A DNA stretch of 64,000 nt from Nemopilema nomurai. Lineage: Eukaryota > Cnidaria > Scyphozoa > Rhizostomeae > Rhizostomatidae. The DNA lies in NCBI GenBank assembly GCA_003864495.1, contig ML133436.1, positions 4,692,212 to 4,756,211 on the forward strand, given 5' to 3'. The notes below the pieces were generated by a model. The model worked only from the letters and a program-made list of their open reading frames with translations, was not told where the DNA came from and searched no databases. The position numbers and the translations under genes are program-made. This document shows positions 46,432-59,666 of this stretch, piece after piece (the first letter of the stretch is position 1; each line of letters starts with the position of its first letter).

Positions 46432-49400
46432 ATGACCACTCTGTCCTGGTTGGTGCTGGCCCTTTGTGCCACGGCAGCCTTGTCAATCGACCTTTGTGAG
46501 TATCTTTTTAAAGTTTTTGCACAACCTTCTCTTCTTGAAGAAACACAAAATTGAATTATTTGTCTCTTGTCACTTAGATTCTAGTAATTTCGCATCAAAC
46601 TACTTTTCTTCACTGACTGTTTTTATCGCTAATTACAGTTTTTATCGACTATTTACAACCCATTTAAATACAAATTGATATTTTACACAAAACGTAGGAA
46701 TTATTCCACTTTTCATCAATACTTCTAAATCCTAAGCTTGCGTGGATAATAACAGCAATTGTCGAACATGGCAAAGGTATGGATTCTGCACACACAGTCT
46801 TTACAAGTTATGGATGTCAATGAACTGCAAGAACTCTTGTGGATACTGCGGTAAATATAAAATTCTTATACTTTTTTTTAGGATAGCCTTTGCACCAGAG
46901 CCGAGTGCTGCCATTCAGTACGACTATAGTCCTTAGGGTACTTATAGGATAACCCATTCATACAATATTAAAGCTTCACATATTTGAAAGTACTTATGGG
47001 TAATTCCGCTTGCCCAATATGTTCGAATATTTTCTTACATATTTATGTGTATGTAGCTTTAATGTATATATTCAGTGTTTTTTTCATTTGGACGGCTAAT
47101 CAATTTTTCCTGGAAAAATTAACCTCACCTCTCAACAGTTCAGAATTTATTCTCACTTTTTTATGAATTACTTTTTGATTCGAGATGCGCATGCGCATCG
47201 GGAATATGAGGATATATATGCTTATGAAATGTTTTAGAAAACCGGAGCCATAATTTTTTGCATAGTAATTGAAGTAGTGTCTCGTTTGACACTCCTAAGA
47301 GCATGCAAGCTTCAGAAAATGGTAAGAAGCTCTTGTGAGGTCTCACAAGCTTTACATACTGTCTTATTAGTTTCTAACTAAAAATGTTGCGATTTTGTGA
47401 CCCTTCCAACAAAACGTTAATTTTAGACCTACATAGCTTTTTCTAAGATGCACCCAAATTGAAAGCTCAAGAACAGTGCTTTGAGAGATGCTCAATATGG
47501 TCTTCTGCACAAATGCTATTGCTGGTATGAACAAGGATCTTCTTTGTAGAGGTGGTTCCGAATAACGGTAGATTAAGTTTCCATTTTTTCTTTCTTTCAG
47601 TAATAACGCCACCACCTCCTACTCCAGCAGTTGGTAAGTTCCAAATGACTTGTGTTCGTCCAGAACATCGTTAACTGCACTTGAACTTTGATGTTGTGCC
47701 AGATACAATGTAAGCATGACATCCGATTTATTGATCTTTCCTTGCTTTCATCCGGCAATCAAAAGGACCACTTTAAACTGAAGAACAAACCAATTCAAAC
47801 AAAAGGAGTTGAAAAAGTTCAGCTTACTAGATCCTTTTGCTTGAAATTTTCCTATGCTCTAAATTTTCTAATTCGTAAGGCTAGAACAGCAAAAGTTATT
47901 TGATTGACATTAAACTACATTGTATGGGAAACTTGAATAAATTGGCGTAGCCAGAATTTTGAGCTTGGACTTTGTGAATTCTTCCAAGATCCAAAAGTCA
48001 ATAAATAAAATTGCCTATTCAAACTGGCACTTGTCAAGAATCAACCGATTCAAAGCAGTACTAATTTTCAGAAGCAGTACTAGTCTTTTAGTGGCGATGG
48101 ATGAGACCCATTAGCTTTTCATATCATCAGAGTCACCAGGTTTGAAGCAGTACATGCTTTTCTCTAAGTCAAATGACCTTTCGACGGGTGACTTTTCGCA
48201 AACTTTCCACATCCGGATTTTTTTCCTAAAAAATTTAAAATATTCCCTCTAAAAAATATTTTTGACACGCCTACAATGTATATTCAGGATCTTGCGGTGT
48301 GCCTGAAGTCGCTCAAAGCAGAGTCATCGCTGGACAAGATGCCCCCAAAGGATCATGGCCATGGCAAATCCTCATGTTATTTAATGGAAATACAATGTGT
48401 GGTGGCGCTATTGTTGCTCCGCAGTGGGTTGTCACTGCGGCTCATTGTGTTTCTGGAAAGGAATCTTACGCACGATACTTTAAAGTGAGGTAAAGTAATC
48501 GACTTTTCATGAAGCAGTTTTATCAACGTTAACGAAACTCTTGTGGCTTCTAGGGTAAATAAGAAACATTGAAAGAGGTGCAAAAACACAACAGACATTA
48601 CAACAGACCCCGTACCATATACTGGTTGAACATTGGTCCTGGTTTTGATGCATCTCAGAGGAAATTTGAAAGAACTAAAATCCTGTTTGATGTCTAAATT
48701 TGCATTTCTTTGGTATATTTCAGTAAATAAAATAATTAAAGTCAGCAAGTTTGGTAAAGAGAAACAGTAAATGCTGGGAGCTGGCAGTGAGGTTTCCTGC
48801 ATGTTTGCGTTTTGAATGATCTGCCAGACTTAATCTAATGGTATTTCCTTGAGGCTTGCGAAATAATGAGTCTATGCTAGATAATTTAATGGTGCAATTC
48901 GTTAAACAGAGTTGGAGAACACATAACATCAACAACTAGTGACGGACAACACGTCGACATGCAAGTGGAGCGAATCATCTCCCATCCAAGCTACTCAAAA
49001 AGCACAATCAACAACGACATTGCCTTGATGAAACTCTCTTCTCCAATCCAGTTCGGGAAATACGTGAAGCCAGTGTGCCTTCCTGGACAAGACCAGCATG
49101 TTCCAGTTGGCACCCAGTGCTACATAACAGGTTCAGGGCGTTCGAATGTTTCTTTCGATTGCCAATTAGAAATGAATTTGGCTTCTTTCATGATATATAT
49201 GCTTTTTGAGATCGGTAGGGCTGCCTGAAGAGGTTTGTGTATAAATGGTAGATTAAAAGGTTCTTACCTGAGGGGCTAGCTTTGGTTTCTTGCCGGCTTC
49301 AATAGTCCTCGGGTCATGTAACAAGATGTGTTGTTGCTAGTTATCCATTGATGGCAAATGATTGACGAGCTGTTATAATTGATGACTTGTCTGAGCACAA

Positions 49401-50664
49401 AAGCATCAACTATTTATTCGTGATTACAACAGCTACTTTGCTAGGTCGAAGGGCCCAACAGCTACGTTGCTAGGTCGAAGGGCCCAACAGCTACTTTGCT
49501 AGGTCGAAGGGCCCAACAGCTACTTTGCTAGGTCGAAGGGCCCAACAGACATCGAGAATATAGACACCATGAGGATTTGACCTGAATCAATTCAAGCCGC
49601 TGCAACTATGCCCTGAATTGACTTTCTTAACCTTTCGTGGTTTGCTTACTAGGCAGATTACAAAAGGCAGATTACTAGAGGTGATATTTCTGCATCGCCA
49701 TTTCTACAGTCAGTGTACAAGCTGCTTCCTTCTAGGGATCAATCTTTATTTAAAAAATCTTGAAAGTTGCAAAAATGGCTTTCATGTTGTTCAACCACTT
49801 GTTTTATCACCAAACAGCTGGTACTTCACCTAAAGCTAACAGTTTTGTGAGCATCGACCCATCACACGAATCTTGGAGAACTATGGTGATTTTCTGCAAA
49901 TGTTGTGCTCACAATGACGAAAATGAAAGTTACAAATAGACAAAAATGTAAAGAGCGTTAATAGCTTGATAGGCCAATAGGCCAATAGGTTAAATAGGCC
50001 AAAGGCCAAATGAAATAACAAGCTCGTTAGTATTTAAATTCTTCTATAAAAAAGCCTTGGGGCTGCTGAAACACTCTGAAGATTTTCACAGCTCTAATCT
50101 ATTAACAGCGTATCTATTTCTCTACTACTCTTGTATAAGTGAGGTAGAAAGAAATTTTGTCTAATACGATGCTCAAATATTGACTTCTTTAGGATGGGGC
50201 AAAATACAACACCCTGGTAACATGCATCATACATTGCAGCAAGGACAAATGCCAGTCGTGTCTAATACTGTTTGTGCCATGCTCAATACGAGGAACCTTG
50301 GATTGTCGGTGCGTATTTTTTTCACGTGACATCTCCGTTGGTATAAAGTATTTTCCATCACTTTTCAAATGAGACGCCTAGCTAATGGACAGTACTCCAG
50401 TTCACTAAACGAATCATTAAAACTTTCTAGATCACCGACAAAATGGTCTGTGCTGGTCACGGTGGATCAACTCGTGTCAGTGGTTGCCATGGTGATAGTG
50501 GTGGGCCATTTGTGTGCCAGACTGGATCAAGCGGATCTTGGGTTCTCCATGGAGCTGTAAGCTGGGGATCTGGAAGCTGTGACGCAACTCTAGGCTTTAC
50601 AGTCTTTGCAAGAGTTGCCAAATTCAGGTCCTGGATCGATCAACAGATGTCAACATATAAATAG
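46432..50664 (+). CDS. Secreted ShKT-chymotrypsin-like protease 1
   Basis: Seven exons: 46432-46495 (signal peptide [18 protein letters not shown]), 46737-46850 (Sh[27 protein letters not shown]), 47601-47633 ([12 protein letters not shown] linker), 48288-48489 (RVIAGQD activation site, TAAHC), 48910-49130 (NNDIALMKL), 50193-50308 ([13 protein letters not shown]) and 50431-50664 ([11 protein letters not shown], stop). They total 984 nt, 327 residues. The triad is intact, and Ser at the 189 position suggests cleavage after large hydrophobic residues. It should be a secreted zymogen whose ShKT may bind a partner or matrix. The 5' splice site after the Asp exon is weak (ACAG|GTTCAG). Confidence 0.9.
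47184..47199. promoter_or_regulatory. Perfect palindrome with NRF-1-like core
   Basis: GATGCGCATGCGCATC equals its own reverse complement and contains TGCGCATGCGCA, a full match to the NRF-1 consensus YGCGCAYGCGCR. It lies in an AT-rich intron, where such a CG-rich 16-mer stands out. Function is unproven. Confidence 0.4.
49427..49542. repeat. 29-bp minisatellite, four copies
   Basis: Four head-to-tail copies of CAACAGCTACTTTGCTAGGT plus CGAAGGGCC, with one T-to-G difference in the second copy, in the intron between the Asp exon and the middle exon of protease 1. Confidence 0.9.
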
Positions 50665-53187
50665 CTGAAATTTTGATGAGACTATCGACATGTGTGAACT
50701 AAATGATATTGATAAGGAAGAGAATGTAACAAAATCCTCTCAATTATGAATAACAGGCTGTTTCTCTGAATATGCACCACCTTAAACTTGCAAGTTTGAA
50801 ACTTAACGACTGTAGACTGCTATCGTTTGTCATGCTTCCCTTCAAGGGAACTTCAACAAGCACATGTTAGGATTTCCAGATATTGACTATTCGCCAGTTT
50901 GTCCATTAAAATAAGACTTAAATCAGACAAGACAGAGAAATGTCTTTTGCATCCAATTACGATTAGCGATTAATTAGCTTGATGGGCAATTAAAGGTGTT
51001 CAGCCAATTAGTACCGAAATTTACTTGAGGCAGAAAGTATATTATAAGTGCGATTGATAATTTCAACGAATGTTAGGAAGCCTTCTTGATTAAGGACCAG
51101 AGAGCTGAGGCACTTGCCTGAAAGCAACCTCACCCATGAGGTGTGTTATAAAGTGTGCAGGTATAATAGCTTGCCATCAGAAAGTTGATGGTAGTAGGAA
51201 GAGCCGTACACTTCAGAACACTCTCCTTTTACTTGCTGTAAAATATTGCATTAACCAGGGACCGCGAAGCCATTTTGCTAAGCAAAGTGGGGATCCCCAA
51301 CTTTTTAAAATATAGGTTTAAAGGCTCTTACGTGGGGAATCTACAGTGTTTTTCAACGAAAATTAATGGCTGAAACGAAGAAAAAACATATAAATGAACT
51401 TGTGTCAGCTGTGTTTTGTATAGCATTGCGTAAAACATACTAATAGAACCGGCAAGTTATTAATTGTCTCTTTTTAAGCCATCCTATCTAATGCTCGCTT
51501 GGGTTGCTTTTGGCTTATGCCCTGCGCCCATTTTGGCAATCGTGTGCCCTCTAAGGTAAAATTTTTAATGAAGAGAAAAATACCAGCATCAAGGTTCAAA
51601 GAATAGCTTGCAGCACAAAGGAGCTACAAGAAAATGCAGGGGAATGATGGGGGGCGTGAGCCTTGCCCTGGAAAAGCAGAAAAAAATTTCTTTTACCTTC
51701 CCCTTATCAATTCTCTCGGTTTTCCTCTTTCCCAACATCTGTCATTGCCCTCCTCAAAGAGAGAAATGCTAGGTTGGATTCAGACTATATAGTATCGCTT
51801 TCATGTTATTAGTTTTCATGTTATAACTTTCATAAGATGCTCATCAGGAATTAAGTCTAATAATTGTAATAAGTTTATGGGGTAGTGGTATTTTCTTTTT
51901 GGTGTTCATCGCTTTATCTGCTAGTGGAGCTTTCTATATATTCAAATTCTTATAGCTTACAAAGCCTTGCCTTGCCTTTAACTTTATTGGCTTTCCTTTC
52001 CATCTACCCTCTTACTAGCATTTTACTTCCCTGGATAACGCAATAGGCTCTAGCAAATTCTTTAGGCTTTATCATCTCTTTCAGGTTGAAATTCTCATTG
52101 GTGATAGGGCTGATTTGTGAATCTTCCAGCGAAATGTAACAAGATTTGCATCAGTGTTTGATAAATCACTCTACTGAGTGTCTGCTATCTGAACGTAGTT
52201 CTGTCAAAACAACCATCAGATTCAGGTCCATGCCTGAAATAAGTGGGTTTCTGAATTTTCACGTGTAATCATAGACGAAAATGTTCACTGGACGCAAATG
52301 GAAATAAATGTTCAATGAATGTAAAGCACCATTACCCTCAAGGAATGCAAATTGCTTTGTGCATTTCTCATCACAACGCTGCCTCTTTTACTGTCAATGT
52401 TTATCTTTGAGAGAAATCTTTTCACAGGAGGTGCTGCTCATGAATTGGCATATGTGGCCAGTAGAAAATTCTGTGATCTCTCTCCTTCCCTTCATTTTTA
52501 TTATCTTTCCCCCGCTTTCCCTCATTGTCATGACTTCTTTCCATCTCGTACTTTCATGACCTTTTTCTCTTTGCATCTTTATAATCTTACCACCTCCTTG
52601 CAATTCTAACCCTAACTTTGCTATAAAACACACATCTTACAACTTGCTTTTGGCTTCAAGCCCCTAGCTAGGAAAGGTTGTGGGTAATTGCAATAAAGTT
52701 GCATATTTGATAGGTTCGCTTCATCTTGTCTCTACGTTGTAGTTTTATCCTTGATCTTTGTGTTCTTATCAATGCTTAAAGTTGGTGTTGTAAAGTGCGT
52801 CTTTGGACTGACGCAAACTACATCATTGTGTGACGAAACACTATATCACATCAAACAAATTTATTTATAGACAACAAGCTTTCTTTAAGATACAGCTTTC
52901 TTCATAACAAACAATAATTGCTCGAAATAAACAAAAGAAGAAACATAGCTACGTAAACTTTTGTACGATTTTGAGTGCATTTAAATCCTTGGTAAAACTC
53001 TTTCAACCAGGTAAAGAATGCAGTAGCATAATTTGCAAAGCTGCAATACTATGGCATATTTCTTCAAGGGTACTTATTATATTTCGCAAAGCTAAACAGC
53101 TGGCTAAATAAAGAGTAAATTTATTGTACAACTACCTTCACGCAGTGTACTACTAAATGAAAAAGAACTACGCAAACACTGCCTAGC
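50665..53187. other. Intergenic region, no gene seen
   Basis: Contains the 3' end of protease 1 and the upstream region of protease 2. Frames near 52300-52630 are pyrimidine-rich low-complexity sequence without motifs. Nothing else is supported. Confidence 0.5.
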
Positions 53188-53198
53188 AAATAAAAAGG
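53188..53198 (+). promoter_or_regulatory. TATA-like box of protease 2
   Basis: AAATAAAAAGG lies about 65 bp before the ATG, the same spacing as TATAAAAG in protease 1, suggesting a core promoter inherited by both paralogs. Confidence 0.5.
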
Positions 53199-53255
53199 AT
53201 TGATGAGCAACTTACTCCACTCTTCATGGTTCATCTATCAAGTGATTGTCTGAAT

Positions 53256-56200
53256 ATGGCTGTTCTCTCTTGGCTGGTGCTTGGCATTTGTGCCGCAACT
53301 GTCCTTTCCCTCGATCCTTGTAAGTATGTTCTGCATTTTGTGTAGTACCAAATTCATATCCCCTCTTTGCTAAAAAGATATGACCCTTCTGCTAGTAAAC
53401 TTCATATATTTAGAATCATGATGAACTTTAATGGTAACTGTGGATAAATTTACTAGAAATTTTGCTGCCCACTAGAAAATTCCCTTGACGATATTGTTTT
53501 ATGCATTGATTACCATTTTTCTTGGCGGTTATTTTTAGAAATCAACCACAAGGTGCACTGCCATTATATTGTAATCTGTTTATAATGTAAGCAGAAATTA
53601 GCAGTTATTAGCAAGTTGGATATTTATTAGCTCAACTATGTTTTGACTAAAGGTGGAGATTGATTCATTCTTCATTCTTCGCTCATTCTTCAGAATGGAA
53701 GAAAGTAGTAAATGCTTGGAAACTGCGAGTAAAATTGAATTTGCTAAAACGGTTTTCAAAGGAAGACGATTGCCTAGTATTATTGCTGGACTCAATTCTT
53801 GCGAATTATTCTTTTACATATTATTTTACAGAAGTGTTTAAATGCATCATAATAAAACATTGTATTTGATTTTTCACCGTTTTATTTATTTCATAGAATA
53901 CCTGCCGACACATTTGAGAGAAATAATTATATTTTAATGAAGATTGACTTTGGGGTTTCTGATTGAATTGATTTGTTTTGCAGCCTGCGTCGATAGGCAT
54001 GCGCAATGTCCTCTTTGGCAACAGCGTGGTTATTGCAAAGATAGCCGGTATATGCAGTGGTTAGCAATTAACTGCAAGAAGTCCTGCGGACACTGCGGTA
54101 TGCTCTCTATCGTTACCAATGCAATTATTTGACCTAAAATGCAGCTCTTCTTGCCAAGGGGTATAATTTTTCTATTTAGGAAATCACCCTTTGCGTGTAA
54201 TGTTATTTGATAATTTTGCTTCATGTTCTTTCGCAAAAAGTTTCAATGAAGTTTCTATTTAGCATATAGTCTCGAAAATTTAAATTATGGAACAATTCGA
54301 CGGATGGGATTTATCGACATGAACTATAAAACAACTCAACACTTTAGTACAAACAATACAGTGGCATAGGCTATGGAGCATGACTGACTGTTTTTATCAA
54401 GGAAAAACTTGCAATGCAAGAGTGATGACACAAGCTATTACATTCCAAACTCAACCCCTTTTTCTCTTATAGCTTCTGGGACTCCACCCCCGACACTTGG
54501 TAAGCGTCTTTTCTTGCATATTCTTAAATTTTTTTCTACTTTTGATCGGTTCTAAAGTTCAGCCATTACAATAGTTGTTCATCAGTCAGAAGTAAGAGTA
54601 TATTTTTGACATGGAAGTGATGCATAAACTTAGAAAATAGTTTAAAGAAATCAAACTCTTTAGCTGCAGCCCTAATTATCAAAGCTTCAATTTCTCATGC
54701 AACCATTATGCGCTTCTTGCTTCCATTTTCTTACGTGTTTTTTTCTCCTCTTCTAAAAACTCAAGGAGTAAGCATTAAATCGGCATTCCCAATAACATTT
54801 TTACGTTTTAATTCTATTCAAGAAAAATTGACAATGCAAACGTATTTGATGAATTTGAATAAAAACATCCTTATTGCTTTGGTGAAATAACAAACTTCGA
54901 CTTACCTTTGTTCATTTAAAGTATAGCTACGTTGATTCATTCAAATAAGGTTCTTGCGGAAAACCGGAAATTGCACAAAGCAGAGTCATCGCTGGACAGG
55001 ATGCTCGCAAAGGATCATGGCCATGGCAAATCCTCATGTTATACAATGGAAGGACAATGTGCGGAGGCTCAATCATTGCTCCGCAGTGGGTTGTCACTGC
55101 GGCTCATTGTGTCTCTGGGAGAGAATCTAGCGCGAGATACTTCAAAGTCAGGTAAAGACTTAATGTTCTTGTAGCTAATATGAAATTAGCCTAATCTTCA
55201 CCAGGAATTAGCATCTTTTTCATCGCTTGCGTTAATCTTTTGCATGCATGTTTCATTAGAAGATGGCAGACAAATGTACTGCTACATTAAAGTGCTTTTA
55301 GCATATAATGCCGCTATTGACTCTATTGTATCTTAACTTTACAAGGCTCTATAGTTACCGAGGCTACTTTAACTTTATTCACACTGTCTCGAAGCCTATG
55401 AAACATTCTTTCAATTTCTGAGAACAAGTGCTAAACTGTCATGTAGGGTTGGAGAACACATAACATCAACAACTAGTGACGGACAACACGTCGACATGCA
55501 AGTGGAGCGAATCATCTCCCATCCAAGCTACTCAAGAAGCACAATCAACAACGACATTGCCTTGATGAAACTCTCTTCTCCAATCCAGTTCGGGAAATAT
55601 GTGAAGCCAGTGTGCCTTCCTGGACAAGACCAGCATGTTCCAGTTGGCACCCAGTGCTACATAACAGGTACTGTTTTATTCATATATATTTAATATTGTT
55701 CAATTTCCATTTTAGCTCCTACAATCAGAGAAGATAGTCTCATGTTACACCTTATTAGAACAACTTGATGTTACAACAACAACAACTTACTATGCATTCG
55801 TAGGCATGATAGCTTGCGAGGGAGTCGTTCAAAAACTTGTTTTTCTGGAATTCGCTTGATTAGAGATTTTGATGGTTTTACTGTCATTTTTAGGTTGGGG
55901 CAAAATTCAACACCCTGGTAACATGCATCATACTTTGCAACAAGGAAAGATGCCCGTCGTTTCAAACCAAGCTTGCACCAATCTCAACACAAAGAACTTG
56001 GGTATTCAGGTATGTCATTTGCCCACTTTGTCAAGTCAATTCCCTTGAAATCTATTAGATCTTTAAACCACGTTTCTCAGCTTTATCATTGCCTTGAGCA
56101 ATGGAAAACTAAAAGCAGCTTTTTTCTTGTCAGATCACCGACAAAATGGTCTGTGCTGGTCACGGTGGATCAACTCGTGTCAGTGGCTGCCATGGTGACA

Positions 56201-56364
56201 GTGGTGGGCCATTTGTGTGCCAGACTGGATCAAACGGATCTTGGGTTCTCCATGGAGCTGTAAGCTGGGGATCTGGACGCTGTGACGCAACCCAAGGCTA
56301 CTCAGTCTTCGCAAGAGTTGCCAAATTCAGGTCCTGGATCGATCAACAGATGTCCAGATATTGA
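53256..56364 (+). CDS. Secreted ShKT-chymotrypsin-like protease 2
   Basis: Seven exons: 53256-53319 (signal [18 protein letters not shown]), 53984-54097 (Sh[27 protein letters not shown]), 54473-54499 ([10 protein letters not shown] linker), 54950-55151 (RVIAGQD, TAAHC), 55447-55667 (NNDIALMKL), 55894-56009 and 56134-56364 ([11 protein letters not shown], stop). They total 975 nt, 324 residues. Architecture and intron phases are those of protease 1. The protease exons and introns are closer to the inverted gene at 59.7 kb than to protease 1. Ser at position 189 again predicts chymotrypsin-like specificity. Confidence 0.9.
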
Positions 56365-56543
56365 AAAAACTTTGTCAAAGCATTTGATTAATGAATATCG
56401 AAAATAGAAAATGAACTGTTCTTTCTTGAGTTTTTTTCCGACAAATGAATTATCAAGCGTTTCATCAAAACATATGCGACGAATATCAAAAGGAGATTAT
56501 GAATGAATGAAGAGGAATTGATTGTTATTTGGGGCTTGGGCGA

Positions 56544-56549
56544 AATAAA
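56544..56549 (+). promoter_or_regulatory. Candidate polyadenylation signal of protease 2
   Basis: AATAAA about 180 nt after the stop codon, followed by a T-rich stretch: a plausible 3' end. Confidence 0.5.
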
Positions 56550-57570
56550 TTTTATTGCAGCAAAGTAGGAAAAATAAATTCCCAGATATCATTTGATTCT
56601 AACAATGATGTGAAAGGAATAGAAAACAAACGACGCAAAGGAGAACTTTCAGACCAAACCATTTTGCCGTCAACGATGCTTGATTTGAAATGTTTCACCA
56701 CCATAGCGTCATCATCATCCAGAAGCAATTGGTCATGTTGAAAAAAATTAGAATTAGAATTGGCCATCCATATGTTTTGTCTAGTGAAAAACTAGTGCTA
56801 AACATGTTGCAGCCCAAGAGCCACCTTTGTTGCATGTATAAGACCACCTTTCATCATCTCATCTTCATAGGCTTTCTCCAGTACATTTTTTACCAAAAAA
56901 GGATTTCGAAAGATCTGGATTGGAAAGCAAAGGTGCATTACCAATGTCTCAAAAATGGTTTTACAACATCTGTTTAATAAACAATTTTGGCAAAAGTTAC
57001 CAACTTGGAGAAACAGTGGTTTCATGCCCAGTAGCACCCAGAAAGCACTGCTTCTACGAAGCGTTCCAAGGAGACTGTTTTTATTGACTGGTACTTTTAC
57101 CTTCTTTTGAGAGTTTTACGTGGACATTTGAATATCCAAAACCACTGCCTCCCTTAATGGCCCCAAACCAAATAGACTTTCTTTGGTACTGATTTTTCTG
57201 TCTTCCTTTAATTGGTGTGTTTGGAAAAACACAAAGCGTGTAACATTTGGAAACCTATTCTACCATAGAATGCATTGTTAGCATTCCTTGCGCAAAACGT
57301 GAAGCTTTTCAAAACTGCCTTCCCGTGTTTCTGTCGCATTATCTGTTTGGAATTTTGTCCTAAATTCTTTGATGAGTGAGATTCTAGCCTGTCTCATTGG
57401 CACGCTAGGTCAAAGTATATCCTGTTTGGAGCTTGCATATAGTAATTTAGTAAAACTTTGCGAAGGATAGTAGCAAGGAACAATGCGCTGGACAGTAGTA
57501 AGAGAGTAATTAGTTAAAAAGCATTTAATTTAGAATTATTCATCAAATTTCAAGTCTATATTTTTTAGAA

Positions 57571-58170
57571 GGGGGCCTATTATAGGGGGTCCTGAAGCCG
57601 CAAAACCGTGCAAAATCAGCCAAAATCCGCAATCCGCAATGAAATAAAGCGCAAAGACGCGGCCGCGTTGCAAAACTCCCAGAAACACAAGAAATCACGC
57701 TCATCGTCAAGATAGTTGCGAGTCAGGCCTTTCAATATATCTCCCGTGACCTTATAGGCCTAATACGGTCTATCATCCTACCTCCTACCCTGGATACCAG
57801 ACCCACTATGTACCAAGGAAAGAGGGTCTGGTACATAGTACCCAGGGTAGCTATCTCCATGGTATGAACACAAATCACAGCTATTGTTTAGATTTCCCCT
57901 CTCTCTTTTGTCCTAACTGACAGTGGCTTGTCCATTTTTACGTTACCCCTAGAGCTCTTTTCAACACCCTTCAGTATGAAGTTAAGGGCCTGGCCGCAAG
58001 CCGTTATTGCAGCCAGAAGCCACAACCGCATCATAAAAGCCGTAGACCGTCGCGAATATACACCGAAAGACGCATCTTTTGCTGAAGCCGCAATCCGTAG
58101 AAAAATCATCAAAGGCCGCGCGTAAAAATTGGGTCCAGGCCGCGAAGCCGCAAACCTATAATAGGCCCCC
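57571..58170. mobile_element. 600-bp non-autonomous DNA transposon, TTAGAA target duplication
   Basis: The termini GGGGGCCTATTATAGG and CCTATAATAGGCCCCC are perfect 16-bp inverted repeats. The 6-bp TTAGAA occurs directly on both sides (57565-57570 and 58171-58176) as a target-site duplication. The body has repeated GAAGCCGCAA-like motifs and no transposase. It contains a shorter inverted repeat at about 57779-57850 that matches a repeat at the left edge of the window. Confidence 0.75.
57779..57850. repeat. Inverted repeat inside the transposon
   Basis: CTACCCTGGATACCAGACCC faces GGGTCTGGTACATAGTACCC then AGGGTAG, forming a hairpin. A similar single arm lies at about 81-104. Confidence 0.6.
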
Positions 58171-59666
58171 TTAGAAGGCACCATATATTTAGCCTGGAAA
58201 ACACCCCAGTGTCTAACTATGTTTACTAGCATAGGGTCTAACTATGTTTACTATCTTTACACATGGGAACTTTTTTTTTAAATTCTTCCATCAGAATCAA
58301 AACACTGATTAAATCTACAGCAATGCAGTTGAAACCTTTGGAAAAAGTCAGAGCTTTCTAAAAAAAGTTTGACTGAAGTAACTCGATAGAAAACAATAGA
58401 GAGCACTCCTGGAAAGGAGGATCATTTCTTTAAGAAATTTCACGTTGAAAAGTTTTATGGGGACTTAACACTTTGAAGGAGATCAGAATTTAGTCAAAAT
58501 GACTTCTTCTGAGTAATTTATGAGCTATTCAGAGAAATTTATGAGTATTTATAGAAAATTTTTATTTGAGAGCTGGATTTAGAAGACTCAAGTTTGAAAG
58601 CTTGAAACGAAAGTTAAACATTAACGATGAACTTTCCAGCATAAGATAACTTTCTGAAAACTTTTATCCGCATCGCCTTGAATGCTTCAATCTTTCCTAA
58701 GGTTTTCAAAATGGTTTGCATGGCAACAGTGCCATTAATTTAGATTTGCATCTTTCAGTACAATTTCCCTTTAAGCACACAGAAGACTGCATTCACTGAC
58801 AATGAATAGCGAAAAATTTGAATCTCGAAATGCTTTCAAAACATGTATTTTTCAGTCAGCTAAGCTTCGAAAAGGTAGCAAAGAAGCTCAGATTTTTGAA
58901 AAAAAGTTTTTTTAATTTGTGGATCTTATCTTACTGCTTCTGAGTTTTGCTATCTTATACCTCTGTGCACGTTTCAAGTTTTTCTTAAGCTTTAATTTCA
59001 TTTTCTCATATAAACCTGTTCTGAGCTGTGTTATCACATTTAGTAGTCTGTTTCCCTCAAGCACTTACTATCATATTCTTGAATATTAACCCTTATGAAA
59101 CGCTTTTCTACACTTTTAAATTTTTGGGCCTTTCGTGTAATCCATTTCTTAGGTGCATTTTACTCGCAATTATTTGAATAATTCTAATGCAAAAACAGCT
59201 CATTGGTATGTTCCCAGAAAGTTGCCAAAAAAGCCTCAGCAGCAATCGCATAACATTGTTGGAGCAAATATCAATAGTATTGACAAAATAGTTGCAGTTG
59301 ATTCATATTTTAGTGTCAGCTTCGTGTGCTTGGTTAAAAGCTGTTTCGAAAATCAAAGATTTTTTGTTTGAATCAAATAGATTGTAAAAATTGCGCGGGG
59401 ATCCATAAGCTTTTCCAAATATCAATAGTTTGAGGGGCAAGGATGCGCAGCCAAATGAGCTTATGATAACGGTTGAAAATTCAAAATTTTTTACATAGGA
59501 ATAAACTTGATATTAAAGTTCTGTTGTTATCCAATATGCACCAATGTTTATGCCCCTTTAAATTGTAAGATATTTTGAGAGTGATAAAAGAAACAGTCAC
59601 TTATAATATATATATGTGGATATATGATAAAGAATAGAAGACAGCTTTTGATTTGGTACGTTTGTC

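Larger units (their letters stand above)
56550..59666. other. Region between convergent protease genes
   Basis: Proteases 2 and 3 converge here. Apart from the transposon at 57571-58170, no coding signal is supported; frames near 56529-57037 and 59153-59371 have no motif. Confidence 0.5.

Noticed and set aside
56529..57037. Several overlapping frames on both strands downstream of protease 2
   Set aside because: They lie in the 3' UTR and beyond, have no motif, and conflict with each other on opposite strands.
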